Source: Chlamydiota bacterium (GTDB lineage Bacteria; Chlamydiota; Chlamydiia; Chlamydiales; JAAZZY01). From it: a DNA stretch of 53,044 nt. Shown here in pieces: positions 24,762-32,463 of the stretch. The DNA is taken from positions 1 through 53,044 of the forward strand of contig JAJACU010000040.1 of assembly GCA_022601345.1 (NCBI GenBank), given 5' to 3'. Below the pieces are notes generated by a model that had not been told where the DNA came from, made no database searches, and worked only from the letters and a program-made list of their open reading frames with translations. The translations under genes and the position numbers were made by a program. Numbering within the stretch: the stretch's first letter is position 1; the number at the start of each line of letters is the position of its first letter.

Positions 24762-27251
24762 ATGCAAACACATTTACAATTTATAGAATTTTTGAGAGCT
24801 CATTTAGGGCTTGTAAAATCCTCTTTACATGGTTTGGAAAAGGAAAGTCTAAGAGTTAATTTAGACGGAGCTTTATCAGAAAAAAAGCATCCAATAGCGC
24901 TTGGAGCTGCTCTAAAACATCCTCACTATACATTAGATTTTTCAGAAGCACAGCTTGAGTTCGTAACGAGCCCACAGTCTAGTATAGAAAAAGCATGTGA
25001 TGAGATGTTTAAGCTTCATCAATTTGCCTATCAGAACTTAGGTAAAGAGATGCTTTGGACTCACAGCTGTCCATGTCCTATTGAGGAGGAGAGGAAAGTT
25101 TTACTTGCGCATTTTGGAATGACAAAAGAAGCTTATCAAAAATGGCTTTATCGAAAAGGACTTTCACTAAGATGTGGCCAAAAAATGCAGCTTTTGTCAG
25201 GGGTTCACTATAGTTTTTCTTTTGGAAACGAATTTTGGAATGCTTTTCAAAAAGAGCTTGGGGATAAAAATGAACTCCAAAGTTTTATTTCTGAATCATA
25301 TCTTTCATTAATACGTAATTTTTTAAGGATGGGTTGGCTATGCAGCTACTTGTTTGGTTCATCACCAGCACTAGATCGATCCTATTTTAAGAAAATAGAA
25401 AGACCCATAGAGTTGCTTGGTACAAGAACAGGCTATGTTCCCTATGGCACCTCTATTCGAATGAGCCATTTGGGATACTTTAATAAAATACAAAACCAAT
25501 TGGGAATTTCTTTTAATTCGCATAAGCAATACCTAAAAGATCTAAATTTTGCTTTAAATACAAAGCATCCTTTCTATGAAAAAATTGGGGTCATGCAAAA
25601 TGGAAAGCAGGTGCAAATTAATGAAAATTTTTTACAAATAGAAGCAGAGCACTATTCTCGCATTAGGCCCAAAGCCTACTCTCATATTCATGAAAGGCCA
25701 ATTGAGGCTCTTAAGAGTGGAATAGGGTATGTAGAGATGCGCAATATTGATATTAATCCCTGCAATCCGATTGGGATAGACGTAGAAATGCTTTACTTTA
25801 TGCAGACTTTTTTTATCTATTGTCTGATTAAAAAAAGCCCTGTTATCCACCCAGAACAAGCTAAATTGATTTGTATGAATCAAGATAATGTTGCGTTGTT
25901 TGGGCGCAGGCCCAAGCTTATGTTGAGAGATGACCACAAAGATCAATCCATTTCATTAAAAAATTGGTCTGAAAATATTATAGCTGAAATGATGCCTATT
26001 GCTGAGCTACTTGATAGTAAAGACAAAAAATATTCCAGCGCTCTAAATCAACAAATCGAAAAAATTAATGAACCCAACCTAACGCCATCTGCAAAACAAA
26101 TTGAGAGGCTAAAATTTGAAAGGCTAGAATTTGATGAGTATGTGGTAAAGAAATCGCTTTCTTGCAAGAGAAGCATTTTAAAAGAAAACCTCCCAAAAAA
26201 TAAGCAAAAGGCTCTTGTGGCGTTATCATTTAATTCTATAAAGAAACTTCAAGAAGAAGAGCAAAGCCAAGAAGACTTTTTGTCAGGGTATGAAGATATG
26301 GAGTTTTCTACTCAAATGGTTCTTCGTGAGGCTTTCCAACGCTCCTATAAAGTGGAAATAATAGATAGAAAAGAAAACATTGTTCAGATCACTCATGATC
26401 AAAAAGAAATCCTAATAAAGCAGGCCACTCAAACAAAGAAGGATTCTCTAATCTCATTTCTTGCAATGGAAAACAAGTATGTTACCCAAAAGCTGTTAAA
26501 CAAACACAATATTTCAACGCCTCAAGGTTTTCTCTTTGAAAGTGCAAAGGAAGCAGCAAACAGTTATAGAAATTTTAGTCATCAAAAGGTTGTTTTAAAA
26601 CCCAACACCGCAAATTTTGGGGAGGGGATTGCTTTTGTTGAACCCGGTAGTAAAAAAGTATTTTGTCAAGCTGCTCGAGAGATTGAAAAACGAGGAGATC
26701 AAATTTTAGTTGAATCATTTTTCAAAGCTAAAGAGTATCGTTTTTTAGTAATTGATGGAAAAGTTGTAGCTGTTGCTCAAAGAATTCCTGCTCATGTTTT
26801 AGGAAATGGAAAAAATACTGTTTTAGAACTTGTCGAAATAAAAAATAAACTCAACGAGTCTAAGCATGCTTTTCAAAAACCTCTTGATCTTACAGTTTCA
26901 ACAAGAGCTCTGTTGAAAGATCAAGGATTTTCATCTAAAGATGTTCCTGGTAGAAACAAGAAAGTCTGGTTGAGAAAAAACAGTAATGTTTCAACTGGAG
27001 GAGAGTCAAAAGACATGACTGATGTCATGCCTTTTGCTTATAAAAAAATAGCTTTGCAAGCAACCTCAGCAGTAGGTGCCTCGATTTGTGGAGTTGATAT
27101 TATGATTAAGAAGATCACAGAGAAGCCTTTGCCATCAAATCACGTGGTTATTGAACTCAACCACAACCCAGCTCTTTTTATCCACCGAGCTCCCACATAT
27201 GGTCAAAAACGATATGTAGAAAAGGATCTTTTAGACTTTTTATTTCGCTAG
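24762..27251 (+). CDS. gshF: Bifunctional glutamate-cysteine ligase/glutathione synthetase
   Basis: Makes glutathione in one polypeptide. The N-terminal ~430 residues are a gamma-glutamylcysteine ligase with GLEKESLRVN near residue 24, the family's glutamate-binding start, and TGYVPYGTSIRMSHLGY near residue 221. The C-terminal ~270 residues are an ATP-grasp domain: VTQKLLNKHNISTPQG, KPNTANFGEGI, LVESFFKAKEYRFLVIDGK and VIELNHNPAL. This order and length (829 residues, slightly longer than the usual ~750) are those of GshF of Gram-positive and some Gram-negative bacteria, a gene often moved between lineages. It ends convergent with the HAD gene, stops overlapping by 12 bases. The upstream leader of 88 bases has no strong promoter. 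Confidence 0.9.
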   Translation: MQTHLQFIEFLRAHLGLVKSSLHGLEKESLRVNLDGALSEKKHPIALGAALKHPHYTLDFSEAQLEFVTSPQSSIEKACDEMFKLHQFAYQNLGKEMLWTHSCPCPIEEERKVLLAHFGMTKEAYQKWLYRKGLSLRCGQKMQLLSGVHYSFSFGNEFWNAFQKELGDKNELQSFISESYLSLIRNFLRMGWLCSYLFGSSPALDRSYFKKIERPIELLGTRTGYVPYGTSIRMSHLGYFNKIQNQLGISFNSHKQYLKDLNFALNTKHPFYEKIGVMQNGKQVQINENFLQIEAEHYSRIRPKAYSHIHERPIEALKSGIGYVEMRNIDINPCNPIGIDVEMLYFMQTFFIYCLIKKSPVIHPEQAKLICMNQDNVALFGRRPKLMLRDDHKDQSISLKNWSENIIAEMMPIAELLDSKDKKYSSALNQQIEKINEPNLTPSAKQIERLKFERLEFDEYVVKKSLSCKRSILKENLPKNKQKALVALSFNSIKKLQEEEQSQEDFLSGYEDMEFSTQMVLREAFQRSYKVEIIDRKENIVQITHDQKEILIKQATQTKKDSLISFLAMENKYVTQKLLNKHNISTPQGFLFESAKEAANSYRNFSHQKVVLKPNTANFGEGIAFVEPGSKKVFCQAAREIEKRGDQILVESFFKAKEYRFLVIDGKVVAVAQRIPAHVLGNGKNTVLELVEIKNKLNESKHAFQKPLDLTVSTRALLKDQGFSSKDVPGRNKKVWLRKNSNVSTGGESKDMTDVMPFAYKKIALQATSAVGASICGVDIMIKKITEKPLPSNHVVIELNHNPALFIHRAPTYGQKRYVEKDLLDFLFR

Positions 27252-27929
27252 TTTTTCACGAGTAATATCTTTTAATGTAGGGGCATACGATATTTTCTTC
27301 TCGTTAATTAGAGGTTCAAGCTTTGAAACAATGTTTGTATTTACTAGAACAGCTTGCGCTGAGGTCCCTAAAAGAGAACTAATTCCTCTTGGAGAATCTT
27401 CAAAACCAATGATTTTATCACTTTCATTTCCAAAGCGCTCTATTGCAGTGAGGTATGGCTCTGGATGTGGTTTGGAAAGTTCGTAGTCTTCACGTGTTAT
27501 CCAGTGTTCTATTGTTTGAAGGTCTTTATTTTGCATTTTGATAAATTGAACTTGTTCTTTAGGAGAGTGAGTCACAACAACGCGTTTGATGTTGTGTTTT
27601 TGCAGTTCATGCAAAAACTCTTTTGCACCGGGCATTAGTTCAATTTCAGATTCTTTTAAAAGAGTTAAATAATGCTTCTTCTTTTCAGTGTATAGTGTGG
27701 ACCAATTAGGTTCTTGTAAATGGAGCTCGGGAAGAGCTTCGTAAATTTTAACACGCAGCATTTTTGAATCATAGTGCGCGGCTTCACAAAATTCTGTAAA
27801 AGACCAATCGAGGTTAAAGTCACGCTCCTTGCACATTCTAATGTATGCTAAATAGTGCAAGCGCTCTGTGTTGACAAGTAGACCGTCAAAGTCTAATAAG
27901 AAAAGTTGAAATTCTTTTACCCAATCCAT
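27240..27929 (-). CDS. HAD-superfamily phosphatase (beta-phosphoglucomutase/phosphoglycolate-phosphatase-like)
   Basis: All four HAD motifs are present: DFDGLLVNTE (nucleophile and acid aspartates), the serine/threonine of VTHSPKEQ, lysine in LSKPHPEPY, and GFEDSPRGI. The helical cap after motif I places it in subfamily IA with phosphoglycolate phosphatases and beta-phosphoglucomutases. Start chosen at the ATG at 27929 (229 residues, beginning MDWVKEFQLFLLDFDG); an in-frame TTG at 27968 would add 13 residues. Its neighbour in C. trachomatis next to truA is also a HAD phosphatase, as I recall, so it may be the conserved chlamydial one. Convergent with gshF, divergent from the lipoprotein gene at 27981. 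Confidence 0.87.
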   Translation of the reverse strand: MDWVKEFQLFLLDFDGLLVNTERLHYLAYIRMCKERDFNLDWSFTEFCEAAHYDSKMLRVKIYEALPELHLQEPNWSTLYTEKKKHYLTLLKESEIELMPGAKEFLHELQKHNIKRVVVTHSPKEQVQFIKMQNKDLQTIEHWITREDYELSKPHPEPYLTAIERFGNESDKIIGFEDSPRGISSLLGTSAQAVLVNTNIVSKLEPLINEKKISYAPTLKDITREKLAK

Positions 27930-27980
27930 ATGATCTTTTTTTGTGATTATTTCGTATAAACATAGCAAATTAACCGTTTT

Positions 27981-28817
27981 ATGAAAATTCGAAAATTAAA
28001 TATTTGGTTTAGTATAGTTTCTTTTGTTTTTTGTATCTCATGTACCGGAGGGCACAAGGAGACAGAGTGTCAAAAAATAAGAGTAGCTAATCGCGTAGAA
28101 AAAAATATCCAACGCAAAAATACGGATCGACTTATTTCTTCAGTGTCTGTTGAGCAGACGCAAAAAGTAGCCTACCCCTGGCAGAAAATAGGAGTCGAAA
28201 AATACCCCTACATTACCAAAGAATTTTTTCGCTGCAAAGGTGATAAAGAACACTCTTCATATTTAAAAGGAGAAGAAAGACTCTTTGATTGTAATGGAAG
28301 CTCTAGACATAGTCTTCCTTTGAAAAATGGCAGAGAATTTGTATATCCAATTCTGATTCAATTGCTCAACCATCTTCAAGCAATTTTAGATGCTCCAGTT
28401 GTCATCACTTGTGGGCATCGTTGCCCTCAGCACAATCGATTTAGCGACTTTTCAGAGTATAATAGAACATCTAAGCATATGATAGGAGGAGAAGTTGATT
28501 TTTATGTGAAAGGTTTTGAGAAAGAACCACACAAAGTAGTTGATGCATTGATGAGTTTTTATCAGAATCAAGACTTTGATAAGAAACCAAAATATAGAAA
28601 TTTTAATCGCTATGAGAAAAACGATTTAAATGTTGTTACAGCCCCATGGTATAACCAAGAAGTCTTTATTAAAGTTTACCAAGCAAAAGAAGGGCGCGAC
28701 TTTGACAACAATCATTCTTACCCATATGTGAGCGTTCAAGTTCGCTATGATCCTCAAACGCAGAAAAGGGTAACCTACACTTGGCAGCAGGCGTTTTATA
28801 GCTACCTTCGTTATTAA
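27981..28817 (+). CDS. Lipoprotein with peptidase M15-like (D,D-carboxypeptidase) metal site
   Basis: 278 residues. The signal peptide ends in FCISC with Cys21 as the likely lipidated residue. Residues about 135-180 hold TCGHRCPQHNR and SKHMIGGEVDFYV; the pattern 'GxR(S/C)P..N' then S-x-H-x6-D (His166, Asp173) is that of M15A peptidases and related DUF882 proteins that cut peptidoglycan peptides. The third metal ligand is not certain; a histidine in NNHSYPYVSVQV near residue 246 is a candidate. A peptidoglycan-directed periplasmic role fits the reduced chlamydial wall used for division. It is divergent from the HAD gene with 51 bases between. Confidence 0.7.
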   Translation: MKIRKLNIWFSIVSFVFCISCTGGHKETECQKIRVANRVEKNIQRKNTDRLISSVSVEQTQKVAYPWQKIGVEKYPYITKEFFRCKGDKEHSSYLKGEERLFDCNGSSRHSLPLKNGREFVYPILIQLLNHLQAILDAPVVITCGHRCPQHNRFSDFSEYNRTSKHMIGGEVDFYVKGFEKEPHKVVDALMSFYQNQDFDKKPKYRNFNRYEKNDLNVVTAPWYNQEVFIKVYQAKEGRDFDNNHSYPYVSVQVRYDPQTQKRVTYTWQQAFYSYLRY

Positions 28818-28899
28818 CAAAAGTTCAGAAGCTATTTGCTCATAAAAAAGCAATCCAGTATAAAAAAATTTTTTTAATAAGTTGAGAGTAGGAACAGCT

Positions 28900-29715
28900 A
28901 TGAGAAGTATTGCAATTGTAAACCAAAAGGGGGGAACAGGTAAGACAACAACAGCTGTGAATCTTTCAGCCTCGATTGCTAAAATGGGAAAAAAAGTTTT
29001 ATTAGTAGACTTAGATCCTCAGGCGTCATGCTCGTTTTGGTATGGGTATAAAAAAATGGGGCAAGGGCTGCTTGATGTGTTTCTAGAAAATAAACCTCTA
29101 AAAGAAGCCATTATTCAAACAAAATACGCTAATTTATCCATTGTTCCCGCATCACCGGTTTTGTTCAAAGTGGAAAAAGCATTATCATCAGAAGTGGGTG
29201 CTGAGCTTATCTTAAAAGATAAAATCAAAGAACTTGGAGCATCTTATGATTACATTATTTTAGATTGTCCGCCAAACTTAGGAACTCTTTCATTAAATGC
29301 TTTAACTGCTGTAGAGGCTGTAATTGTTCCTGTTGAGAGCCGAGTTATGGCTCTGCATGGCTTAGTCCAGTTGCTCAACACCATTAATATTGTGAAATCT
29401 CGTCTTAATCCAGATCTTAAAATTAAAGGGATCTTGCCTTGTCGCGTTGATTTTAGAAATAACCACTCTAAAGAAGTCATGTCGCAATTAAAAAGTAGAT
29501 TTGATGGGCAAATTTTAAAATCTTTTATTCGAGAAAATATTAAGCTTGCTGAGGCCTCTCTCCATTTAGCTCCAATTACAGAGTTTGATATTAGAAGTCA
29601 TGGGGCAGAAGATTACACCGCTCTTGCCTCAGAAATTTTAACTTTAGACGGTGAATCTATTTGTGATCAAATAAAGCCTCAAACACTGGATTCAGAGGCG
29701 GCTCTGGATGAATAG
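28900..29715 (+). CDS. ParA/Soj-family partition ATPase
   Basis: Begins [19 protein letters not shown], a deviant Walker A motif with both lysines. [13 protein letters not shown] (Walker A') and [18 protein letters not shown] (Walker B) follow; 271 residues from the ATG at 28900, which has TAGGA 7 bases upstream (the frame is also open to a TTG at 28882). ParA dimers bind DNA and position the origin with ParB. No parB gene follows; a tRNA gene comes 77 bases later, and I saw no parS-like palindrome. The protein is chromosomal-type Soj by similarity, but plasmid-type or orphan function is possible. Confidence 0.9.
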   Translation: MRSIAIVNQKGGTGKTTTAVNLSASIAKMGKKVLLVDLDPQASCSFWYGYKKMGQGLLDVFLENKPLKEAIIQTKYANLSIVPASPVLFKVEKALSSEVGAELILKDKIKELGASYDYIILDCPPNLGTLSLNALTAVEAVIVPVESRVMALHGLVQLLNTINIVKSRLNPDLKIKGILPCRVDFRNNHSKEVMSQLKSRFDGQILKSFIRENIKLAEASLHLAPITEFDIRSHGAEDYTALASEILTLDGESICDQIKPQTLDSEAALDE

Positions 29716-29792
29716 GGCCCAATAAATCATCATTTCAGATAAAAATCTTGAGAAATAGCTTCTTTTAGGCTAGTATTCCAGACGTTATTTAT

Positions 29793-29876
29793 GCCGATGT
29801 GGTGAAATTGGTAGACGCGGTAGACTCAAAATCTTCTCCTAGTAATAGGGTGCTGGTTCGAGTCCAGTCATCGGCA
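29793..29876 (+). tRNA. tRNA-Leu (anticodon CAA)
   Basis: Acceptor arms GCCGATG (29793-29799) and CATCGGC (29869-29875) pair fully and A29876 is the discriminator. The D arm contains GGTAGACGC, the anticodon loop CTCAAAA gives CAA, a long variable arm (CTCCTAGTAATAGGG) marks a class II tRNA, and the T loop is GGTTCGAGTCC. CCA is not encoded. It reads UUG. Confidence 0.95.
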
Positions 29877-29913
29877 TTAATAATTTTTTTATAGAACTAG
29901 CTTGTTGGACCCT

Positions 29914-30399
29914 ATGATTCGATCCACATCTAATATTTCAAACTTGTACACTGTTTGGTCTAGTTTGGACTCCGGTAAGGGAAATTGGAAAAAGGGCAAG
30001 CCAAGGCAGTTCTCCTCCCAGCTTTCTAATGACGAGTTAAACAACATCAAGTACATTTTAGAAAGACTTTCTTCTAAAAGCTTAATTGGTCTTTTAAAAG
30101 AAAAAAGAGAGCTTAAAAAAAGAGGGCAACGGCTCGACCATGTACATCCCCTTACATTTTTTATAGGTGTTTTATCGCCCCAATGCGTTAGTGCTTTCTA
30201 TAGCCTTAAGCATCGTAAAGGTCTTCCTTTAGATGAGTTTGTAAAAGGCGCTGTTGAAAGCTTTCATGATGAGCGTAAGCATGGCAACATTTCAGATAGC
30301 CAACTTCAGACTTTTGCAAAAATTACTGGAAGATGCATTCACCAGATAAGAGCTTTTGTAAACTCCAACGATTGGAAAGGCCTCATTCGCTGGTTGTAA
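29914..30399 (+). CDS. VHP-motif family protein A, function unknown
   Basis: 161 residues from the ATG at 29914 (a TTG at 29902 is in frame). No signal peptide or membrane span; basic and mostly helical. The central block, LDHVHPLTFFIGVL after a run of charged helices and 'SLIGLL', recurs in the next gene as VQHVHPFNFLESLV after 'SLSSLL', with similar spacing to a C-terminal helical part. The two are thus homologous neighbours. I know of no named family. A strong hairpin follows the stop at 30410. It comes 37 bases after tRNA-Leu and may be read from the same promoter. Confidence 0.65.
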   Translation: MIRSTSNISNLYTVWSSLDSGKGNWKKGKPRQFSSQLSNDELNNIKYILERLSSKSLIGLLKEKRELKKRGQRLDHVHPLTFFIGVLSPQCVSAFYSLKHRKGLPLDEFVKGAVESFHDERKHGNISDSQLQTFAKITGRCIHQIRAFVNSNDWKGLIRWL

Positions 30400-30409
30400 A
30401 CCAGCACTT

Positions 30410-30447
30410 CCAAAACAGTTTAAAATATTAATTTTAAACTGTTTTGG
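30410..30447 (+). terminator. Long hairpin, probable terminator
   Basis: A perfect 17-bp inverted repeat: CCAAAACAGTTTAAAAT (30410-30426), loop ATTA, and its complement at 30431-30447, 11 bases after the stop at 30399. The tail TGTTCTTCTTTT is U-rich but broken, so it may act as a weak terminator or RNA stabiliser. Confidence 0.65.
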
Positions 30448-30460
30448 TGTTCTTCTTTTA

Positions 30461-30492
30461 TATAATCTTAATATTAATTGGATAAGATTATA
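30461..30492 (+). promoter_or_regulatory. Palindrome between the two VHP genes, possible operator
   Basis: TATAATCTTA (30461-30470) and its exact complement TAAGATTATA (30483-30492) are separated by 12 bases. Each arm contains a TATAAT-like box, one per strand. It lies 21 bases before the start at 30514 and could be an operator over the promoter of that gene. Confidence 0.4.
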
Positions 30493-30513
30493 AGCGAAAC
30501 ACGGGGAATATCT

Positions 30514-31074
30514 ATGCATCAAGCGATAACTTCAAAAGCTCATTTAAGTGGTTTAACAAGTTCAATGGTCTCTGGTGATGACAAAAAAGGGGCTTTGATC
30601 AGGCAAGCTGTTAAAGATGGGAGTTTTCAGGTATACCGCCATGTTGATGTTTCTTCTGAAACAGGACCTATTCATCTAGAAGAATGTAAGGTGTTTGTGA
30701 AAGTATTTTCGACTCTTGCGCAAAGTTCTCTGAGCTCTCTTTTGTGGAATAGCTCTAAAATAGAAAAGCTGAAGCAGCAAGTGCAGCATGTGCACCCATT
30801 CAACTTTCTAGAGTCTCTTGTGTACCACCCGCCACTAAAAAATAATTTTATTTCTGTAGTAGATAGGGGTGGGCTTGTATGGAGCCAATGTTTTTCAAAA
30901 TTTAAAGAAAATCTTGCTCTACAAGATTCTATGGGAAATTTAACACCATTTATTGAAGATTTTTCTAAAAAAGTCCAAATAGAGCCAGATGTTGTTCGAA
31001 ATGTCTTACAAAAAGAAAGTGTGCAGCCTCGTGAAGTTATTAATTTAATTTTAAGCATTCCTCAAAGAGTTTAA
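30514..31074 (+). CDS. VHP-motif family protein B, function unknown
   Basis: 186 residues from the ATG at 30514, which has CGGGGA 7 bases upstream; an in-frame TTG at 30478 lies inside the palindrome and is less likely. The block QHVHPFNFLESLV matches DHVHPLTFFIGVL of the preceding gene, and the C-terminal helices align in position (EDFSKKVQIEPDVVRNVL against QTFAKITGRCIHQIRAFV). It carries an extra N-terminal region with 'SFQVYRHVDVSS' that is absent from protein A. No signal peptide or enzyme motif. Together they look like a lineage-specific duplicated family; function cannot be assigned. Confidence 0.7.
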   Translation: MHQAITSKAHLSGLTSSMVSGDDKKGALIRQAVKDGSFQVYRHVDVSSETGPIHLEECKVFVKVFSTLAQSSLSSLLWNSSKIEKLKQQVQHVHPFNFLESLVYHPPLKNNFISVVDRGGLVWSQCFSKFKENLALQDSMGNLTPFIEDFSKKVQIEPDVVRNVLQKESVQPREVINLILSIPQRV

Positions 31075-31091
31075 TTTAACTTAAATCTTAA

Positions 31092-31119
31092 TTGTTTCTT
31101 AATAATAAAACCGTATGAT
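31092..31119 (+). promoter_or_regulatory. Putative promoter of the lipase-like gene
   Basis: TTGTTT (31092-31097) and TATGAT (31114-31119) with 16 bases between, 24 bases before the ATG at 31144. TGGAGG stands 8 bases before the start codon. Confidence 0.5.
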
Positions 31120-31143
31120 CTTGTCCTTAATGGAGGTTTTATT

Positions 31144-32370
31144 ATGCCATCAATAATTAGTTCTATTGGTTCAATAGGCTCAGAAGTTCTTTCATTACAT
31201 GAGAAAAAGTTCAAAGGAGTGAGTAAAAGTGCGCTCTTTGCTGCAAGCGTTGCAACTCATGTAGCAACAGGGGGCTTTTCTACTATCACAGCACTATATC
31301 TTAAGTATGAGGCAGCCTCAGCTGCTTTCCAAGCTATTAGTGGCTATGCAGCCCAATATAAAGGATCTGAAGATGGGTTTCGCGATATTGGTTTTACTCC
31401 TAGTGAAATTGGAAAGTTATTTCAAAAACAACATGTCTCAAGTAACAGTTGGAATGTGTTAAAACCAGCATTTGATTGCAAAAGTATAAGGGACATACAA
31501 ACCGTTTTGCGGAAAATTCATGAGCAAATAGATAATCCTAAAATTATGCAAGTGATGACTGCTCAAATTTTGTCTAAAGTCCTAGTAGGGAAAAATGCCC
31601 ACTTTATAGGTATTGGAAACACCATTGAAATCCCTTCAATTGATGCAAATGGAAATACAAAGCTTGTCGAATACACTTTTGATAAAAAGTTTGATCTTTG
31701 GAAAGGCATTCCTGCATTTGGTCTGGTAGATATAAAAGGAGACGCACCGCCCATGCTAATTTTTAGATCCACCAATACCGACTTGGAAGAAATAGATACT
31801 CTTCCAACTCTTGTGGCCAACTTACATCCAAAAGGCCCCGGGTGGAAGATTTTCTCTAAATCTCAAGAAAAAGTTGCTGGTTGGTTGGAAGAAAAAAACC
31901 AACTCTCACAGCAAAAAGCTCGCACAATTGGATATAGTCAAGGTGGAATTTTATCGTCTTATTTTTTAACTTACCATAGTGACAAGTTTAACAAAGAAGA
32001 AAATCAGCCTTCATTTATTTTGGATGCACCGGGTGTAAGTAATGAGATTGAGAAAGATTGGCTAGGTGTAGAAGAGAAGCCTTATGTTGAGACTTACATT
32101 AACCGTGGAGACATTATTCCAAAAGTAGGAGATGCTCTTATAGGAAGGGCTTTTGAAGTGCGTATTGCTCAGAATTTAAAAGGATTTGACAGCCACAAAG
32201 CTTTGAGTTTCTTTGCTCCTCAGTGGGAAGTTGTTGAAATTTCAGCGCACCTAGAGAAGCAATCTATTAGTCGAAATATTTTATCTAAAATGCATAAAGT
32301 TGCCTCTGTAACCTATACGCCTTTAAAGAAGTTAATTCTTCCATGTTTACAAGGAATTTTACACAGCTAA
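31144..32370 (+). CDS. Lipase-like alpha/beta hydrolase, candidate effector
   Basis: 408 residues. The nucleophile elbow is GYSQGG with Ser265. Asp323 in YINRGDIIPKVG and His351 in FDSHKALSF stand where class 3 lipases place the other triad members ('N..D.VP' then His). MLIFRSTNT before the elbow resembles the strand and oxyanion turn 'vvFRGT' of these lipases. The N-terminal 60 residues have a hydrophobic Ala-rich stretch (about residues 29-55) that could insert in a membrane; there is no clear Sec cleavage site. The product is probably an esterase or phospholipase. It has its own promoter and strong ribosome site and lies among other candidate effectors. Confidence 0.7.
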   Translation: MPSIISSIGSIGSEVLSLHEKKFKGVSKSALFAASVATHVATGGFSTITALYLKYEAASAAFQAISGYAAQYKGSEDGFRDIGFTPSEIGKLFQKQHVSSNSWNVLKPAFDCKSIRDIQTVLRKIHEQIDNPKIMQVMTAQILSKVLVGKNAHFIGIGNTIEIPSIDANGNTKLVEYTFDKKFDLWKGIPAFGLVDIKGDAPPMLIFRSTNTDLEEIDTLPTLVANLHPKGPGWKIFSKSQEKVAGWLEEKNQLSQQKARTIGYSQGGILSSYFLTYHSDKFNKEENQPSFILDAPGVSNEIEKDWLGVEEKPYVETYINRGDIIPKVGDALIGRAFEVRIAQNLKGFDSHKALSFFAPQWEVVEISAHLEKQSISRNILSKMHKVASVTYTPLKKLILPCLQGILHS

Positions 32371-32463
32371 ACTTGATTTTCTAGGCATTTTATTGTCGGG
32401 TATGCTAATTTCCGTATTTCTTGTAAAATTTGAATACTTAAAGATTAGTGGTCGATTGATAAA

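Noticed and set aside
25632-25946. 104-codon open frame antisense to gshF
   Set aside because: Opposite the conserved ligase domain; no start signals.
28882-29876. Plasmid or genomic-island partition locus with tRNA-Leu attachment site
   Set aside because: ParA is next to a tRNA gene, but there is no integrase, no parB and no repeat of the tRNA 3' end elsewhere that I could find.
30410-30492. Insertion-sequence terminal repeats
   Set aside because: The two palindromes are each self-complementary and differ from each other; no transposase lies between or beside them.
30672-31058. 128-codon open frame antisense to VHP protein B
   Set aside because: It lies wholly opposite a better supported gene with promoter-side palindrome, ribosome site and paralogue; the antisense frame has no ribosome site or known motif.
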